Shown here: piece by piece, positions 1 to 12,173 of the stretch
Layout: each line of letters begins with the position of its first letter
How positions within the stretch are numbered: position 1 is the stretch's first letter
Source: Hydractinia symbiolongicarpus
Lineage: Eukaryota > Cnidaria > Hydrozoa > Anthoathecata > Hydractiniidae
Length of the DNA: 64,000 bases
Direction: 5' to 3'
Assembly: GCF_029227915.1 (NCBI RefSeq)
Contig: NC_079877.1
Coordinates: 33,321,851 to 33,385,850, forward strand
Position numbers and translations under genes: made by a program
Notes under the pieces: generated by a model
What the model saw: only the letters and a program-made list of their open reading frames with translations
What the model was told of the DNA's origin: nothing
Database searches by the model: none

Positions 1-3000
1 TATCTTTTCACCACTAAAACGCATGAGACTTGTAGTTTTCAAAAATGTTTTCATTTTTGATGAGACGCTGATTAAAAGAAGTTTAATCGCCGGCAAACGA
101 AAACCCGCCATTTCCCGTAAACCCCGAACTCGGCCCGTATAGTCAAAAGTATACAAAGAAAGTACCCAGGGAGTAAACTGATTTCCCAACCGATTTTTTA
201 TATTATTTTTTCACCACTAAAACGCATGAGACTTGTAGTTTTCAAAAATGTTTTCATTTTTGATGAGACGCTTATTGAAAGAGGTTTAATCGCCGGCAAA
301 CGAAAACCCGCGATTTCCCGTAAATCCTGGGCTTGGCCCGTATAGTCAAAAGTATACAAAGAAAGTACCCTGTGAGTAAACTCATTTCCAGAACGATTTT
401 TTAAATTATTTTTTCAACACTAAAACGCATAAGACTTGTAGTTTTCAGAAATGTTTTTATTTTTGATGAGACGCTTAATGAAAGTGGTTTAATCGCCGGC
501 AAACGAAAACCTGCGATTTCCCGTAAATCCCAGGTTTGGCCCGTATAGTCGAATGTATACAAAGAAAGTACCCTGTGAGTAAACTCAATTCCAAAACGAT
601 TTTTTAAAGTATCTTTTCACCACTAAAACGCATGAGACTTGTAGTTTTCAAAAATGTTTTCATTTTTGATGAGACGCTGATTAAAAGAAGTTTAATCGCC
701 GGCAAACGAAAACCCGCCATTTCCCGTAAACCCCGAACTCGGCCCGTATAGTCAAAAGTAGACAAATGAAGTACCCAGGGAGTAAACTCATTTCCTGAAC
801 GATTTTTTAAATTATTTTTTCACCACTAAAATGCATGAGACTTGTAGTTTTCAAAAATGTTTTCATTTTTGATGAGACGCTTAATGAAAGAGGTTTAATC
901 GCCGGCAAACGAAAACCCGCGATTTCCTGTACATCCCGGGCTTGGCCCGTATTATCAAAAGTATACAAAGAAAGTACCCTGTGAGTAAACTCATTTCCAG
1001 AACGATTTTTTAAATTATTTTTTCACCACTAAAACGCATAAGACTTGTAGTTTTCAGAAATGTTTTCATTTTTGATGAGACGCTTAATGAAAGTGGTTTA
1101 ATCGCCGGCAAACGAAAACCTGCGATTTCCCGTAAACCCCGAACTCGGCCCGTATAGTCAAAAGTATACAAAGAAAGTACCCAGGGAGTAAACTGATTTC
1201 CCAAACGATTTTTTATATTATTTTTTCACCACTAAAACGCATAAGACTTGTAGTTTTCAGAAATGTTTTTATTTTTGATGAGACGCTTAATGAAAGTGGT
1301 TTAATCGCCGGCAAACGAAAACCTGCGATTTCCCGTAAATCCCGGGTTTGGCCCGTAAAGTCGAATGTATACAAAGAAAGTACCCTGTGAGTAAACTCAT
1401 TTCCAAAACGATTTTTTAAAGTATCTTTTCACCACTAAAACGCATGAGACTTGTAGTTTTCAAAAATGTTTTCATTTTTGATGAGACGCTGATTAGAAGA
1501 AGTTAATTCGCCGGCAAACGAAAACCCGCCATTTCCCGTAAACCCCGAACTCGGCCCGTATAGTCAAAAGTATACAAAGAAAGTACCCAGGGAGTAAACT
1601 GATTTCCCAAACGATTTTTTATATTATTTTTTCACCACTAAAACGCATGAGACTTGTAGTTTTCAAAAATGTTTTCATTTTTGATGAGACGCTTATTGAA
1701 AGAGGTTTAATCGCCGGCAAACGAAAACCCGCGATTTCCCGTAAATCCCGGGCTTGGCCCGTATAGTCAAAAGTATACAAAGAAAGTACCCGGTGAGTAA
1801 ACTCATTTCCAGAACGATTTTTTAATATATTTTTTCACCACTAAAACGCATAAGACTTGTAGTTTTCAGAAATGTTTTTATTTTTTATGAGACGCTTAAT
1901 GAAAGTGGTTTAATCGCCGGCAAACGAAAACCCGCGATTTCCCGTAAATCCCGGGTTAGGCCCGTATAGTCGAATGTATACAAAGAAAGTACCCTGTGAG
2001 TAAACCCATTTCCAGAACGATTTTTTAAATTATTTTTTCACCACTAAAACGCATAAGACTTGTAGTTTTCAGAAATGTTTTTATTTTTGATGAGACGCTT
2101 AATGAAAGTGGTTTAATCGCCGGCAAACGAAAACCTGCGATTTCCCGTAAATCCCGGGTTTCGCCCGTATAGTCGAATGTATACAAAGAAAGTACCCTGT
2201 GAGTAAACTCATTTCCAAAACGATTTTTTAAAGTATCTTTTCACCACTAAAACGCATGAGACTTGTAGTTTTCAAAATGTTTTCATTTTTGATGAGACGC
2301 TGATTAAAAGAAGTTTAATCGCCGGCAAACGAAAACCCGCCATTTCCCGTAAACCCCGAACTCGGCCCGTATAGTCAAGAGTATCCAAAGAAAGTACCCA
2401 GGGAGTAAACTGATTTCCCAACCGATTTTTTATATTATTTTTTCACCACTAAAACGCATGAGACTTGTAGTTTTCAAAAATGTTTTCATTTTTGATGAGA
2501 CGCTTATTGAAAGAGGTTTAATCGCCGGCAAACGAAAACCCGCGATTTCCCGTAAATCCTGGGCTTGGCCCGTATAGTCAAAAGTATACAAAGAAAGTAC
2601 CCTGTGAGTAAACTCATTTCCAGAACGATTTTTTAAATTATTTTTTCAACACTAAAACGCATAAGACTTGTAGTTTTCAGAAATGTTTTTATTTTTGATG
2701 AGACGCTTAATGAAAGTGGTTTAATCGCCGGCAAACGAAAACCTGCGATTTCCCGTAAATCCCAGGTTTGGCCCGTATAGTCGAATGTATACAAAGAAAG
2801 TACCCTGTGAGTAAACTCAATTCCAAAACGATTTTTTAAAGTATCTTTTCACCACTAAAACGCATGAGACTTGTAGTTTTCAAAAATGTTTTCATTTTTG
2901 ATGAGACGCTGATTAAAAGAAGTTTAATCGCCGGCAAACGAAAACCCGCCATTTCCCGTAAACCCCGAACTCGGCCCGTATAGTCAAAAGTAGACAAATG

Positions 3001-4235
3001 AAGTACCCAGGGAGTAAACTCATTTCCTGAACGATTTTTTAAATTATTTTTTCACCACTAAAATGCATGAGACTTGTAGTTTTCAAAAATGTTTTCATTT
3101 TTGATGAGACGCTTAATGAAAGAGGTTTAATCGCCGGCAAACGAAAACCCGCGATTTCCTGTACATCCCGGGCTTGGCCCGTATTATCAAAAGTATACAA
3201 AGAAAGTACCCTGTGAGTAAACTCATTTCCAGAACGATTTTTTAAATTATTTTTTCACCACTAAAACGCATAAGACTTGTAGTTTTCAGAAATGTTTTCA
3301 TTTTTGATGAGACGCTTAATGAAAGTGGTTTAATCGCCGGCAAACGAAAACCTGCGATTTCCCGTAAACCCCGAACTCGGCCCGTATAGTCAAAAGTATA
3401 CAAAGAAAGTACCCAGGGAGTAAACTGATTTCCCAAACGATTTTTTATATTATTTTTTCACCACTAAAACGCATAAGACTTGTAGTTTTCAGAAATGTTT
3501 TTATTTTTGATGAGACGCTTAATGAAAGTGGTTTAATCGCCGGCAAACGAAAACCTGCGATTTCCCGTAAATCCCGGGTTTGGCCCGTAAAGTCGAATGT
3601 ATACAAAGAAAGTACCCTGTGAGTAAACTCATTTCCAAAACGATTTTTTAAAGTATCTTTTCACCACTAAAACGCATGAGACTTGTAGTTTTCAAAAATG
3701 TTTTCATTTTTGATGAGACGCTGATTAGAAGAAGTTAATTCGCCGGCAAACGAAAACCCGCCATTTCCCGTAAACCCCGAACTCGGCCCGTATAGTCAAA
3801 AGTATACAAAGAAAGTACCCAGGGAGTAAACTGATTTCCCAAACGATTTTTTATATTATTTTTTCACCACTAAAACGCATGAGACTTGTAGTTTTCAAAA
3901 ATGTTTTCATTTTTCATGAGACGCTTATTGAAAGAGGTTTAATCGCCGGCAAACGAAAACCCGCGATTTCCCGTAAATCCCGGGCTTGGCCCGTATAGTC
4001 AAAAGTATACAAAGAAAGTACCCGGTGAGTAAACTCATTTCCAGAACGATTTTTTAATATATTTTTTCACCACTAAAACGCATAAGACTTGTAGTTTTCA
4101 GAAATGTTTTTATTTTTTATGAGACGCTTAATGAAAGTGGTTTAATCGCCGGCAAACGAAAACCCGCGATTTCCCGTAAATCCCGGGTTAGGCCCGTATA
4201 GTCGAATGTATACAAAGAAAGTACCCTGTGAGTAA
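1..4235 (+). repeat. 2233-bp (11-mer) HOR, about 1.9 copies
   Basis: Bases 1-2233 recur from 2234 to about 4235. The order of monomers is S1, S2, S3, S1/S5 hybrid, S6, S7, S3, S1, S2, S3, S3. The copies are almost identical. Differences I see are one A lost from the A5 tract near 2275, G at 2379, C at 2385 and C at 3915. The second copy stops matching in the last monomer, where CCCATTTCCAGAACG of copy 1 is replaced by CTCAATTCCAAAACG. The left end is cut by the window, so the true copy number is unknown. Confidence 0.9.
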
Positions 4236-4865
4236 ACTCAATTCCAAAACGATTTTTTAAAGTATCTATTCACCACTAAAACGCATGAGACTTGTAGTTT
4301 TCAAAAATGTTTTCATTTTTGATGAGACGCTGATTAAAAGAAGTTTAATCGCCGGCAAACGAAAACCCGCCATTTCCCGTAAACCCCGAACTCGGCCCGT
4401 ATAGTCAAAAGTAGACAAATGAAGTACCCAGGGAGTAAACTCATTTCCTGAACGATTTTTTAAATTATTTTTTCACCACTAAAATGCATGAGACTTGTAG
4501 TTTTCAAAAATGTTTTCATTTTTGATGAGACGCTTAATGAAAGAGGTTTAATCGCCGGCAAACGAAAACCCGCGATTTCCTGTACATCCCGGGCTTGGCC
4601 CGTATTATCAAAAGTATACAAAGAAAGTACCCTGTGAGTAAACTCATTTCCAGAACGATTTTTTAAATTATTTTTTCACCACTAAAACGCATAAGACTTG
4701 TAGTTTTCAGAAATGTTTTCATTTTTGATGAGACGCTTAATGAAAGTGGTTTAATCGCCGGCAAACGAAAACCTGCGATTTCCCGTAAACCCCGAACTCG
4801 GCCCGTATAGTCAAAAGTATACAAAGAAAGTACCCAGGGAGTAAACTGATTTCCCAAACGATTTT
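4236..4865 (+). repeat. Third, partial copy of the 11-mer HOR
   Basis: From about 4236 the sequence jumps to the part of the 2233-bp unit that begins near 583 and follows it for three monomers (S1/S5 hybrid, S6, S7), ending near 4860. The shared CTCAATTCC variant fixes the alignment. The out-of-register jump is what an unequal exchange between units would leave. Confidence 0.82.
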
Positions 4866-7301
4866 TTATATTATTTTTTCACCACTAAAACGCATAAGAC
4901 TTGTAGTTTTCAAAAATGTTTTCATTTTTGATGAGACGCTGATTAAAAGAAGTTTAATCGCCGGCAAACGAAAACCCGCCATTTCCCGTAAACCCCGAAC
5001 TCGGCCCGTATAGTCAAAAGTATACAAAGAAAGTACCCAGGGAGTAAACTGATTTCCCAACCGATTTTTTATATTATTTTTTCACCACTAAAACGCATGA
5101 GACTTGTAGTTTTCAAAAATGTTTTCATTTTTGATGAGACGCTTATTGAAAGAGGTTTAATCGCCGGCAAACGAAAACCCGCGATTTCCCGTAAATCCTG
5201 GGCTTGGCCCGTATAGTCAAAAGTACACAAAGAAAGTACCCAGGGAGTAAACTCATTTCCCGAACGATTTTTTAAATTATTTTTTCACCACTAAAACGCG
5301 TGAGACTTGTAGTTTTCAAAAATGTTTTCATTTTTGATGAGACGCTTAATGAAAGTGGTTTAATCGCCGGCAAACGAAAACCCGCGATTTCCCGTAAATC
5401 CCGGGTTTGGCCCGTATAGTCGAATGTATACAAAGAAAGAACCCTGTGAGTAAACTCATTTCCAAAACGATTTTTTAAAGGATCTTTTCACCACTAAAAC
5501 GCATGAGACTTGTAGTTTTCAAAAATGTTTTCATTTTTGATGGGACGCTGAATAAAAGAAGTTTAATCGCCGGAATACGAAAACCCGCGATTTCCCGTGA
5601 ATCCCGGACTGGGCCCGCATAGTCAAAAGTAGACAAATGAAGTACCCAGGGAGTAAACTCATTTCCCGGACGATTTTTTAAATTATTTTTTCACCACTAA
5701 AATGCATGAGACTTGTAGTTTTCAAAAATGTTTTCATTTTTGATGAGACGCTTATTGAAAGAGGTTTAATCGCCGGCAAACGAAAACCCGCGATTTCCTG
5801 TACATCCCGGGCTTGGCCCGTATTATCAAAAGTATACAAAGAAAGTACCCTGTGAGTAAACTCATTTCCAGAAAGATTTTTTAAATTATTTTTTCACCAC
5901 TAAAACGCGTGAGACTTGTAGTTTTCAAAAATGTTTTCATTTTTGATGGGACGCTGAATAAAAGAAGTTTAATCGCCGGAATACGAAAACCCGCGATTTC
6001 CCGTGAATCCCGGACTGGGCCCGCATAGTCAAAAGTAGACAAATGAAGTACCCAGGGAGTAAACTCATTTCCCGGACGATTTTTTAAATTATTTTTTCAA
6101 CACTAAAATGCATGAGACTTGTAGTTTTCAAAAATGTTTTCATTTTTGATGAGACGCTTATTGAAAGAGGTTTAATCGCCGGCAAACGAAAACCCGCGAT
6201 TTCCTGTACATCCCGGGCTTGGCCCGTATTATCAAAAGTATACAAAGAAAGTACCCTGTGAGTAAACTCATTTCCAGAAAGATTTTTTAAATTATTTTTT
6301 CACCACTAAAACGCGTGAGACTTGTAGTTTTCAAAAATGTTTTCATTTTTGATGAGACGCTTATTGAAAGAGGTTTAATCGCCGGCAAACGAAAACCCGC
6401 GATTTCCTGTACATCCCGGGCTTGGCCCGTATAGTCAAAAGTATACAAAGAAAGTACCCTGTGAGTAAACCCATTTCCAGAACGATTTTTTAAATTATTT
6501 TTTCACCACTAAAACGCATAAGACTTGTAGTTTTCAGAAATGTTTTTATTTTTGATGAGACGCTTAATGAAAGTGGTTTAATCGCCGGCAAACGAAAACC
6601 TGCGATTTCCCGTAAATCCCGGGTTTCGCCCGTATAGTCGAATGTATACAAAGAAAGTACCCTGTGAGTAAACTCATTTCCAAAACGATTTTTTAAAGTA
6701 TCTTTTCACCACTAAAACGCATGAGACTTGTAGTTTTCAAAAATGTTTTCATTTTTGATGAGACGCTGATTAAAAGAAGTTTAATCGCCGGCAAACGAAA
6801 ACCCGACATTTCCCGTAAACCCCGAACTCGGCCCGTATAGTCAAAAGTATACAAAGAAAGTACCCAGTGAGTAAACTGATTTCCCAACCGATTTTTTATA
6901 TTATTTTTTCACCACTAAAACGCATGAGACTTGTAGTTTTCAAAAATGTTTTCATTTTTGATGAGACGCTTATTGAAAGAGGTTTAATCGCCGGCAAACG
7001 AAAACCCGCGATTTCCCGTAAATCCTGGGCTTGGCCCGTATAGTCAAAAGTATACAAAGAAAGTACCCTGTGAGTAAACTCATTTCCAGAACGATTTTTT
7101 AAATTATTTTTTCAACACTAAAACGCATAAGACTTGTAGTTTTCAGAAATGTTTTCATTTTTGATGAGACGCTTAATGAAAGTGGTTTAATCGCCGGCAA
7201 ACGAAAACCTGCGATTTCCCGTAAATCCCGGGTTTGGCCCGTAAAGTCGAATGTATACAAAGAAAGTACCCTGTGAGTAAACTCATTTCCCAAACGATTT
7301 T
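4866..7301 (+). repeat. Mosaic zone with 406-bp S5-S6 dimers
   Basis: Twelve monomers in irregular order. The monomer at 4866 is a recombinant with a GCATAAG front and an S1 body. Next come an S2-like unit and an unusual GCGTGAG unit. Then an S5-S6 pair at 5475-5880 is repeated at 5881-6286 with the same private variants (GGAATACG, CGTGAATCCC, CCCGGACG). From 6490 to 7301 the order returns to S3, S1, S2, S3, with private changes such as GGGTTTCGCC. GCGTGAG links the units at 5272, 5881 and 6287. Confidence 0.82.
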
Positions 7302-9737
7302 TTAAAGTATCTTTTCACCACTAAAACGCATGAGACTTGTAGTTTTCAAAAATGTTTTCATTTTTGATGAGACGCTGATTAGAAGAAGTTAATTCGCCGG
7401 CAAACGAAAACCCGCCATTTCCCGTAAACCCCGAACTCGGCCCGTATAGTCAAAAGTATACAAAGAAAGTACCCAGGGAGTAAACTGATTTCCCAAACGA
7501 TTTTTTATATTATTTTTTCACCACTAAAACGCATGAGACTTGTAGTTTTCAAAAATGTTTTCATTTTTGATGAGACGCTTATTGAAAGAGGTTTAATCGC
7601 CGGCAAACGAAAACCCGCGATTTCCCGTAAATCCCGGGCTTGGCCCGTATAGTCAAAAGTATACAAAGAAAGTACCCGGTGAGTAAACTCATTTCCAGAA
7701 CGATTTTTTAATATATTTTTTCACCACTAAAACGCATAAGACTTGTAGTTTTCAGAAATGTTTTTATTTTTTATGAGACGCTTAATGAAAGTGGTTTAAT
7801 CGCCGGCAAACGAAAACCTGCGATTTCCCGTAAACCCCGAACTCGGCCCGTATAGTCAAAAGTATACAAAGAAAGTACCCAGGGAGTAAACTGATTTCCC
7901 AAACGATTTTTTATATTATTTTTTCACCACTAAAACGCATAAGACTTGTAGTTTTCAGAAATGTTTTTATTTTTGATGAGACGCTTAATGAAAGTGGTTT
8001 AATCGCCGGCAAACGAAAACCTGCGATTTCCCGTAAATCCCGGGTTTGGCCCGTAAAGTCGAATGTATACAAAGAAAGTACCCTGTGAGTAAACTCATTT
8101 CCAAAACGATTTTTTAAAGTATCTTTTCACCACTAAAACGCATGAGACTTGTAGTTTTCAAAAATGTTTTCATTTTTGATGAGACGCTGATTAGAAGAAG
8201 TTAATTCGCCGGCAAACGAAAACCCGCCATTTCCCGTAAACCCCGAACTCGGCCCGTATAGTCAAAAGTATACAAAGAAAGTACCCAGGGAGTAAACTGA
8301 TTTCCCAAACGATTTTTTATATTATTTTTTCACCACTAAAACGCATGAGACTTGTAGTTTTCAAAAATGTTTTCATTTTTGATGAGACGCTTATTGAAAG
8401 AGGTTTAATCGCCGGCAAACGAAAACCCGCGATTTCCCGTAAATCCCGGGCTTGGCCCGTATAGTCAAAAGTATACAAAGAAAGTACCCGGTGAGTAAAC
8501 TCATTTCCAGAACGATTTTTTAATATATTTTTTCACCACTAAAACGCATAAGACTTGTAGTTTTCAGAAATGTTTTTATTTTTTATGAGACGCTTAATGA
8601 AAGTGGTTTAATCGCCGGCAAACGAAAACCCGCGATTTCCCGTAAATCCCGGGTTAGGCCCGTATAGTCGAATGTATACAAAGAAAGTACCCTGTGAGTA
8701 AACTCATTTCCAAAACAATTTCTTAAAGTATATTTTCGCCACTAAAACGCATAAGACTTGTAGTTTTCAGAAATGTTTTTATTTTTTATGAGACGCTTAA
8801 TGAAAGTGGTTTAATCGCCGGCAAACGAAAACCTGCGATTTCCCGTAAACCCCGAACTCGGCCCGTATAGTCAAAAGTATACAAAGAAAGTACCCAGGGA
8901 GTAAACTGATTTCCCAAACGATTTTTTATATTATTTTTTCACCACTAAAACGCATAAGACTTGTAGTTTTCAGAAATGTTTTTATTTTTGATGAGACGCT
9001 TAATGAAAGTGGTTTAATCGCCGGCAAACGAAAACCTGCGATTTCCCGTAAATCCCGGGTTTGGCCCGTAAAGTCGAATGTATACAAAGAAAGTACCCTG
9101 TGAGTAAACTCATTTCCAAAACGATTTTTTAAAGTATCTTTTCACCACTAAAACGCATGAGACTTGTAGTTTTCAAAAATGTTTTCATTTTTGATGAGAC
9201 GCTGATTAGAAGAAGTTAATTCGCCGGCAAACGAAAACCCGCCATTTCCCGTAAACCCCGAACTCGGCCCGTATAGTCAAAAGTATACAAAGAAAGTACC
9301 CAGGGAGTAAACTGATTTCCCAAACGATTTTTTATATTATTTTTTCACCACTAAAACGCATGAGACTTGTAGTTTTCAAAAATGTTTTCATTTTTGATGA
9401 GACGCTTATTGAAAGAGGTTTAATCGCCGGCAAACGAAAACCCGCGATTTCCCGTAAATCCCGGGCTTGGCCCGTATAGTCAAAAGTATACAAAGAAAGT
9501 ACCCGGTGAGTAAACTCATTTCCAGAACGATTTTTTAATATATTTTTTCACCACTAAAACGCATAAGACTTGTAGTTTTCAGAAATGTTTTTATTTTTTA
9601 TGAGACGCTTAATGAAAGTGGTTTAATCGCCGGCAAACGAAAACCCGCGATTTCCCGTAAATCCCGGGTTAGGCCCGTATAGTCGAATGTATACAAAGAA
9701 AGTACCCTGTGAGTAAACTCATTTCCAAAACAATTTC
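7302..9737 (+). repeat. HOR zone with 812-, 1015- and 609-bp units
   Basis: Three units start with the same S1 variant (GATTAGAAGAAGTTAATTCG) at 7302, 8114 and 9129. Each continues with an S2 and an S3-like monomer (CCCGGTGAG in S2, TTTTTTATGAGACG in S3), with one or two extra S7/S3 monomers. The same S1 variant is present at 1416 and 3648 in the 11-mer, so this zone is an amplified piece of that HOR. The monomer at 8723 has a distinctive linker (TCTTAAAGTATATTTTCGCC). Confidence 0.85.
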
Positions 9738-12173
9738 TTAAAGTATATTTTCGCCACTAAAACGCATGAGACTTGTAGTTTTCAAAAATGTTTTCATTTT
9801 TGATGAGACGCTGATTAAAAGAAGTTTAATCGCCGGCAAACAAAAACCCGCCATTTCCCGTAAACCCCGAACTCGGCCCGTATAGTCAAAAGTATACAAA
9901 GAAAGTACCCAGGGAGTAAACTGATTTCCCAAACGATTTTTTATATTATTTTTTCACCACTAAAACGCATGAGACTTGTAGTTTTCAAAAATGTTTTCAT
10001 TTTTGATGAGACGCTTATTGAAAGTGGTTTAATCGCCGGCAAACGAAAACCCGCGATTTCCCGTAAATCCCGGGCTTGGCCCGTATAGTCAAAAGTATAC
10101 AAAGAAAGTACCCTGTGAGTAAACTCATTTCCAGAACGATTTTTTAAATTATTTTTTCACCACTAAAACGCATGAGACTTGTAGTTTTCAAAAATGTTTT
10201 CATTTTTGATGAGACGCTGATTAAAAGAAGTTTAATCGCCGGCAAACGAAAACCCGCCATTTCCCGTAAACCCCGAACTCGGCCCGTATAGTCAAAAGTA
10301 TACAAAGAAAGTACCCAGGGAGTAAACTGATTTCCCAAACGATTTTTTATATTATTTTTTCACCACTAAAACGCATGAGACTTGTAGTTTTCAAAGATGT
10401 TTTCATTTTTGATGAGACGCTTAATGAAAGTGGTTTAATCGCCGGCAAACGAAAACCCGCGATTTCCCGTAAATCCCGGGTTTGGCCCGTATAGTCGAAT
10501 GTATACAAAGAAAGTACCCTGTGAGTAAACTCATTTCCAAAACGAGTTTTTAAAGTATATTTTCACCACTAAAACGCATGAGACTTGTAGTTTTCAAAAA
10601 TGTTTTCATTTTTGATGAGACGCTGATTAAAAGAAGTTTAATCGCCGGCAAACGAAAACCCGCCATTTCCTGTAAACCCCGAACTCGGCCCGTATAGTCA
10701 AAAGTATACAAAGAAAGTACCCAGGGAGTAAACTGATTTCCCAAACGATTTTTTATATTATTTTTTCACCACTAAAACGCATGAGACTTGTAGTTTTCAA
10801 AAATGTTTTCATTTTTGATGAGACGCTTATTGCAAGAGGTTTAATCGCCGGCAAACGAAAACCCGCGATTTCCCGTAAATCCCGGGCTTGGCCCGTATAG
10901 TCAAAAGTATACAAAGAAAGTACCCTGTGAGTAAACTCATTTCCAGAACGATTTTTTAATATATTTTTTCACCACTAAAACGCATAAGACTTGTAGTTTT
11001 CAGAAATGTTTTTATTTTTGATGAGACGCTTAATGAAAGTGGTTTAATCGCCGGCAAACGAAAACCTGCGATTTCCCGTAAATCCCGTGTTTGGCCCGTA
11101 TAGTCGAATGTATACAAAGAAAGTACCTTGTGAGTAAACTCATTTCCAAAACGATTTTTTAAAGTATCTTTTCACCACTAAAACGCATGAGACTTGTAGT
11201 TTTCAAAAATGTTTTCTTTTTTGATGAGACGCTGATTAAAAGAAGTTTAATCGCCGGCAAACGAAAACCCGCCATTTCCCGTAAACCCCCAACTCGGCCC
11301 GTATAGTCAAAAGTATACAAAGAAAGTACCCAGGGAGTAAACTGATTTCCCAAACGATTTTTTATATTATTTTTTCACCACTAAAACGCATGAGACTTGT
11401 AGTTTACAAAAATGTTTTCATTTTTGATGAGACGCTTAATGAAAGTGGTTTAATCGCCGGCAAACGAAAACCCGCGATTTCCCGTAAATCCCGGGTTTGG
11501 CCCGTATAGTCGAATGTATACAAAGAAAGTACCCTGTGAGTGAACTCATTTCCAAAACGATTTTTTAAATTATATTTTCACCACTAAAACGCATGAGACT
11601 TGTAGTTTTCAAAAATGTTTTCATTTTTGATGAGACGCTGATTAAAAGAAGTTTAATCGCCGGCAAACGAAAACCCGCCATTTCCCGTAAACCCCGAACT
11701 CGGCCCGTATAGTCAAAAGTATACAAAGAAAGTACCCAGGGAGTAAACTGATTTCCCAAACGATTTTTTATATTATTTTTTCACCGCTAAAACGCATGAG
11801 ACTTGTAGTTTTCAAAAATGTTTTCATTTTTGATGAGACGCTTATTGAAAGAGGTTTAATCGCCGGCAAACGAAAACCCGCGATTTCCCGTAAATCCCGG
11901 GCTTGGCCCGTATAGTCAAAAGTATACAAAGAAAGTACCGTGTGAGTAAACTCATTTCCAGAACGATTTTTTAATATATTTTTTCACCACTAAAACGCAT
12001 AAGACTTGTAGTTTTCAGAAATGTTTTTATTTTTGATGAGACGCTTAATGAAAGTGGTTTAATCGCCGGCAAACGAAAACCTGCGATTTCCCGTAAATCC
12101 TAGGTTTGGCCCGTATAGTCGAATGTATACAAAGAAAGTACCCTGTGAGTAAACTCATTTCCAAAACGATTTT
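9738..12173 (+). repeat. 1015-bp pentamer HOR (S1-S4-S1-S2-S3)
   Basis: After an S1-S2 pair (9738, 9941), two full pentamers run from 10144 to 11158 and from 11159 to 12173 in the order S1, S4, S1 (AGTATATTTTC linker), S2, S3 (AATATATTTTTTC linker). The first S1 of the first pentamer has an S3/S6-type linker, so it is a recombinant at its 5' edge. This pentamer order is the same ground plan found again in the right half of the window. Confidence 0.85.

Noticed and set aside
242-263. Rho-independent terminator (hairpin plus T run)
   Set aside because: The stem is A+T-rich and has no run of T directly after the right arm. The context is eukaryotic satellite with no gene to terminate.
401-603. 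CENP-B box
   Set aside because: In S3/S4 monomers CCCGTATAGTCGAA resembles the reverse complement of the box core (CCCG, two bases, T, four bases, CGAA), but there are only three bases between T and CGAA. The spacing is one short in the copies examined, so I do not call it.
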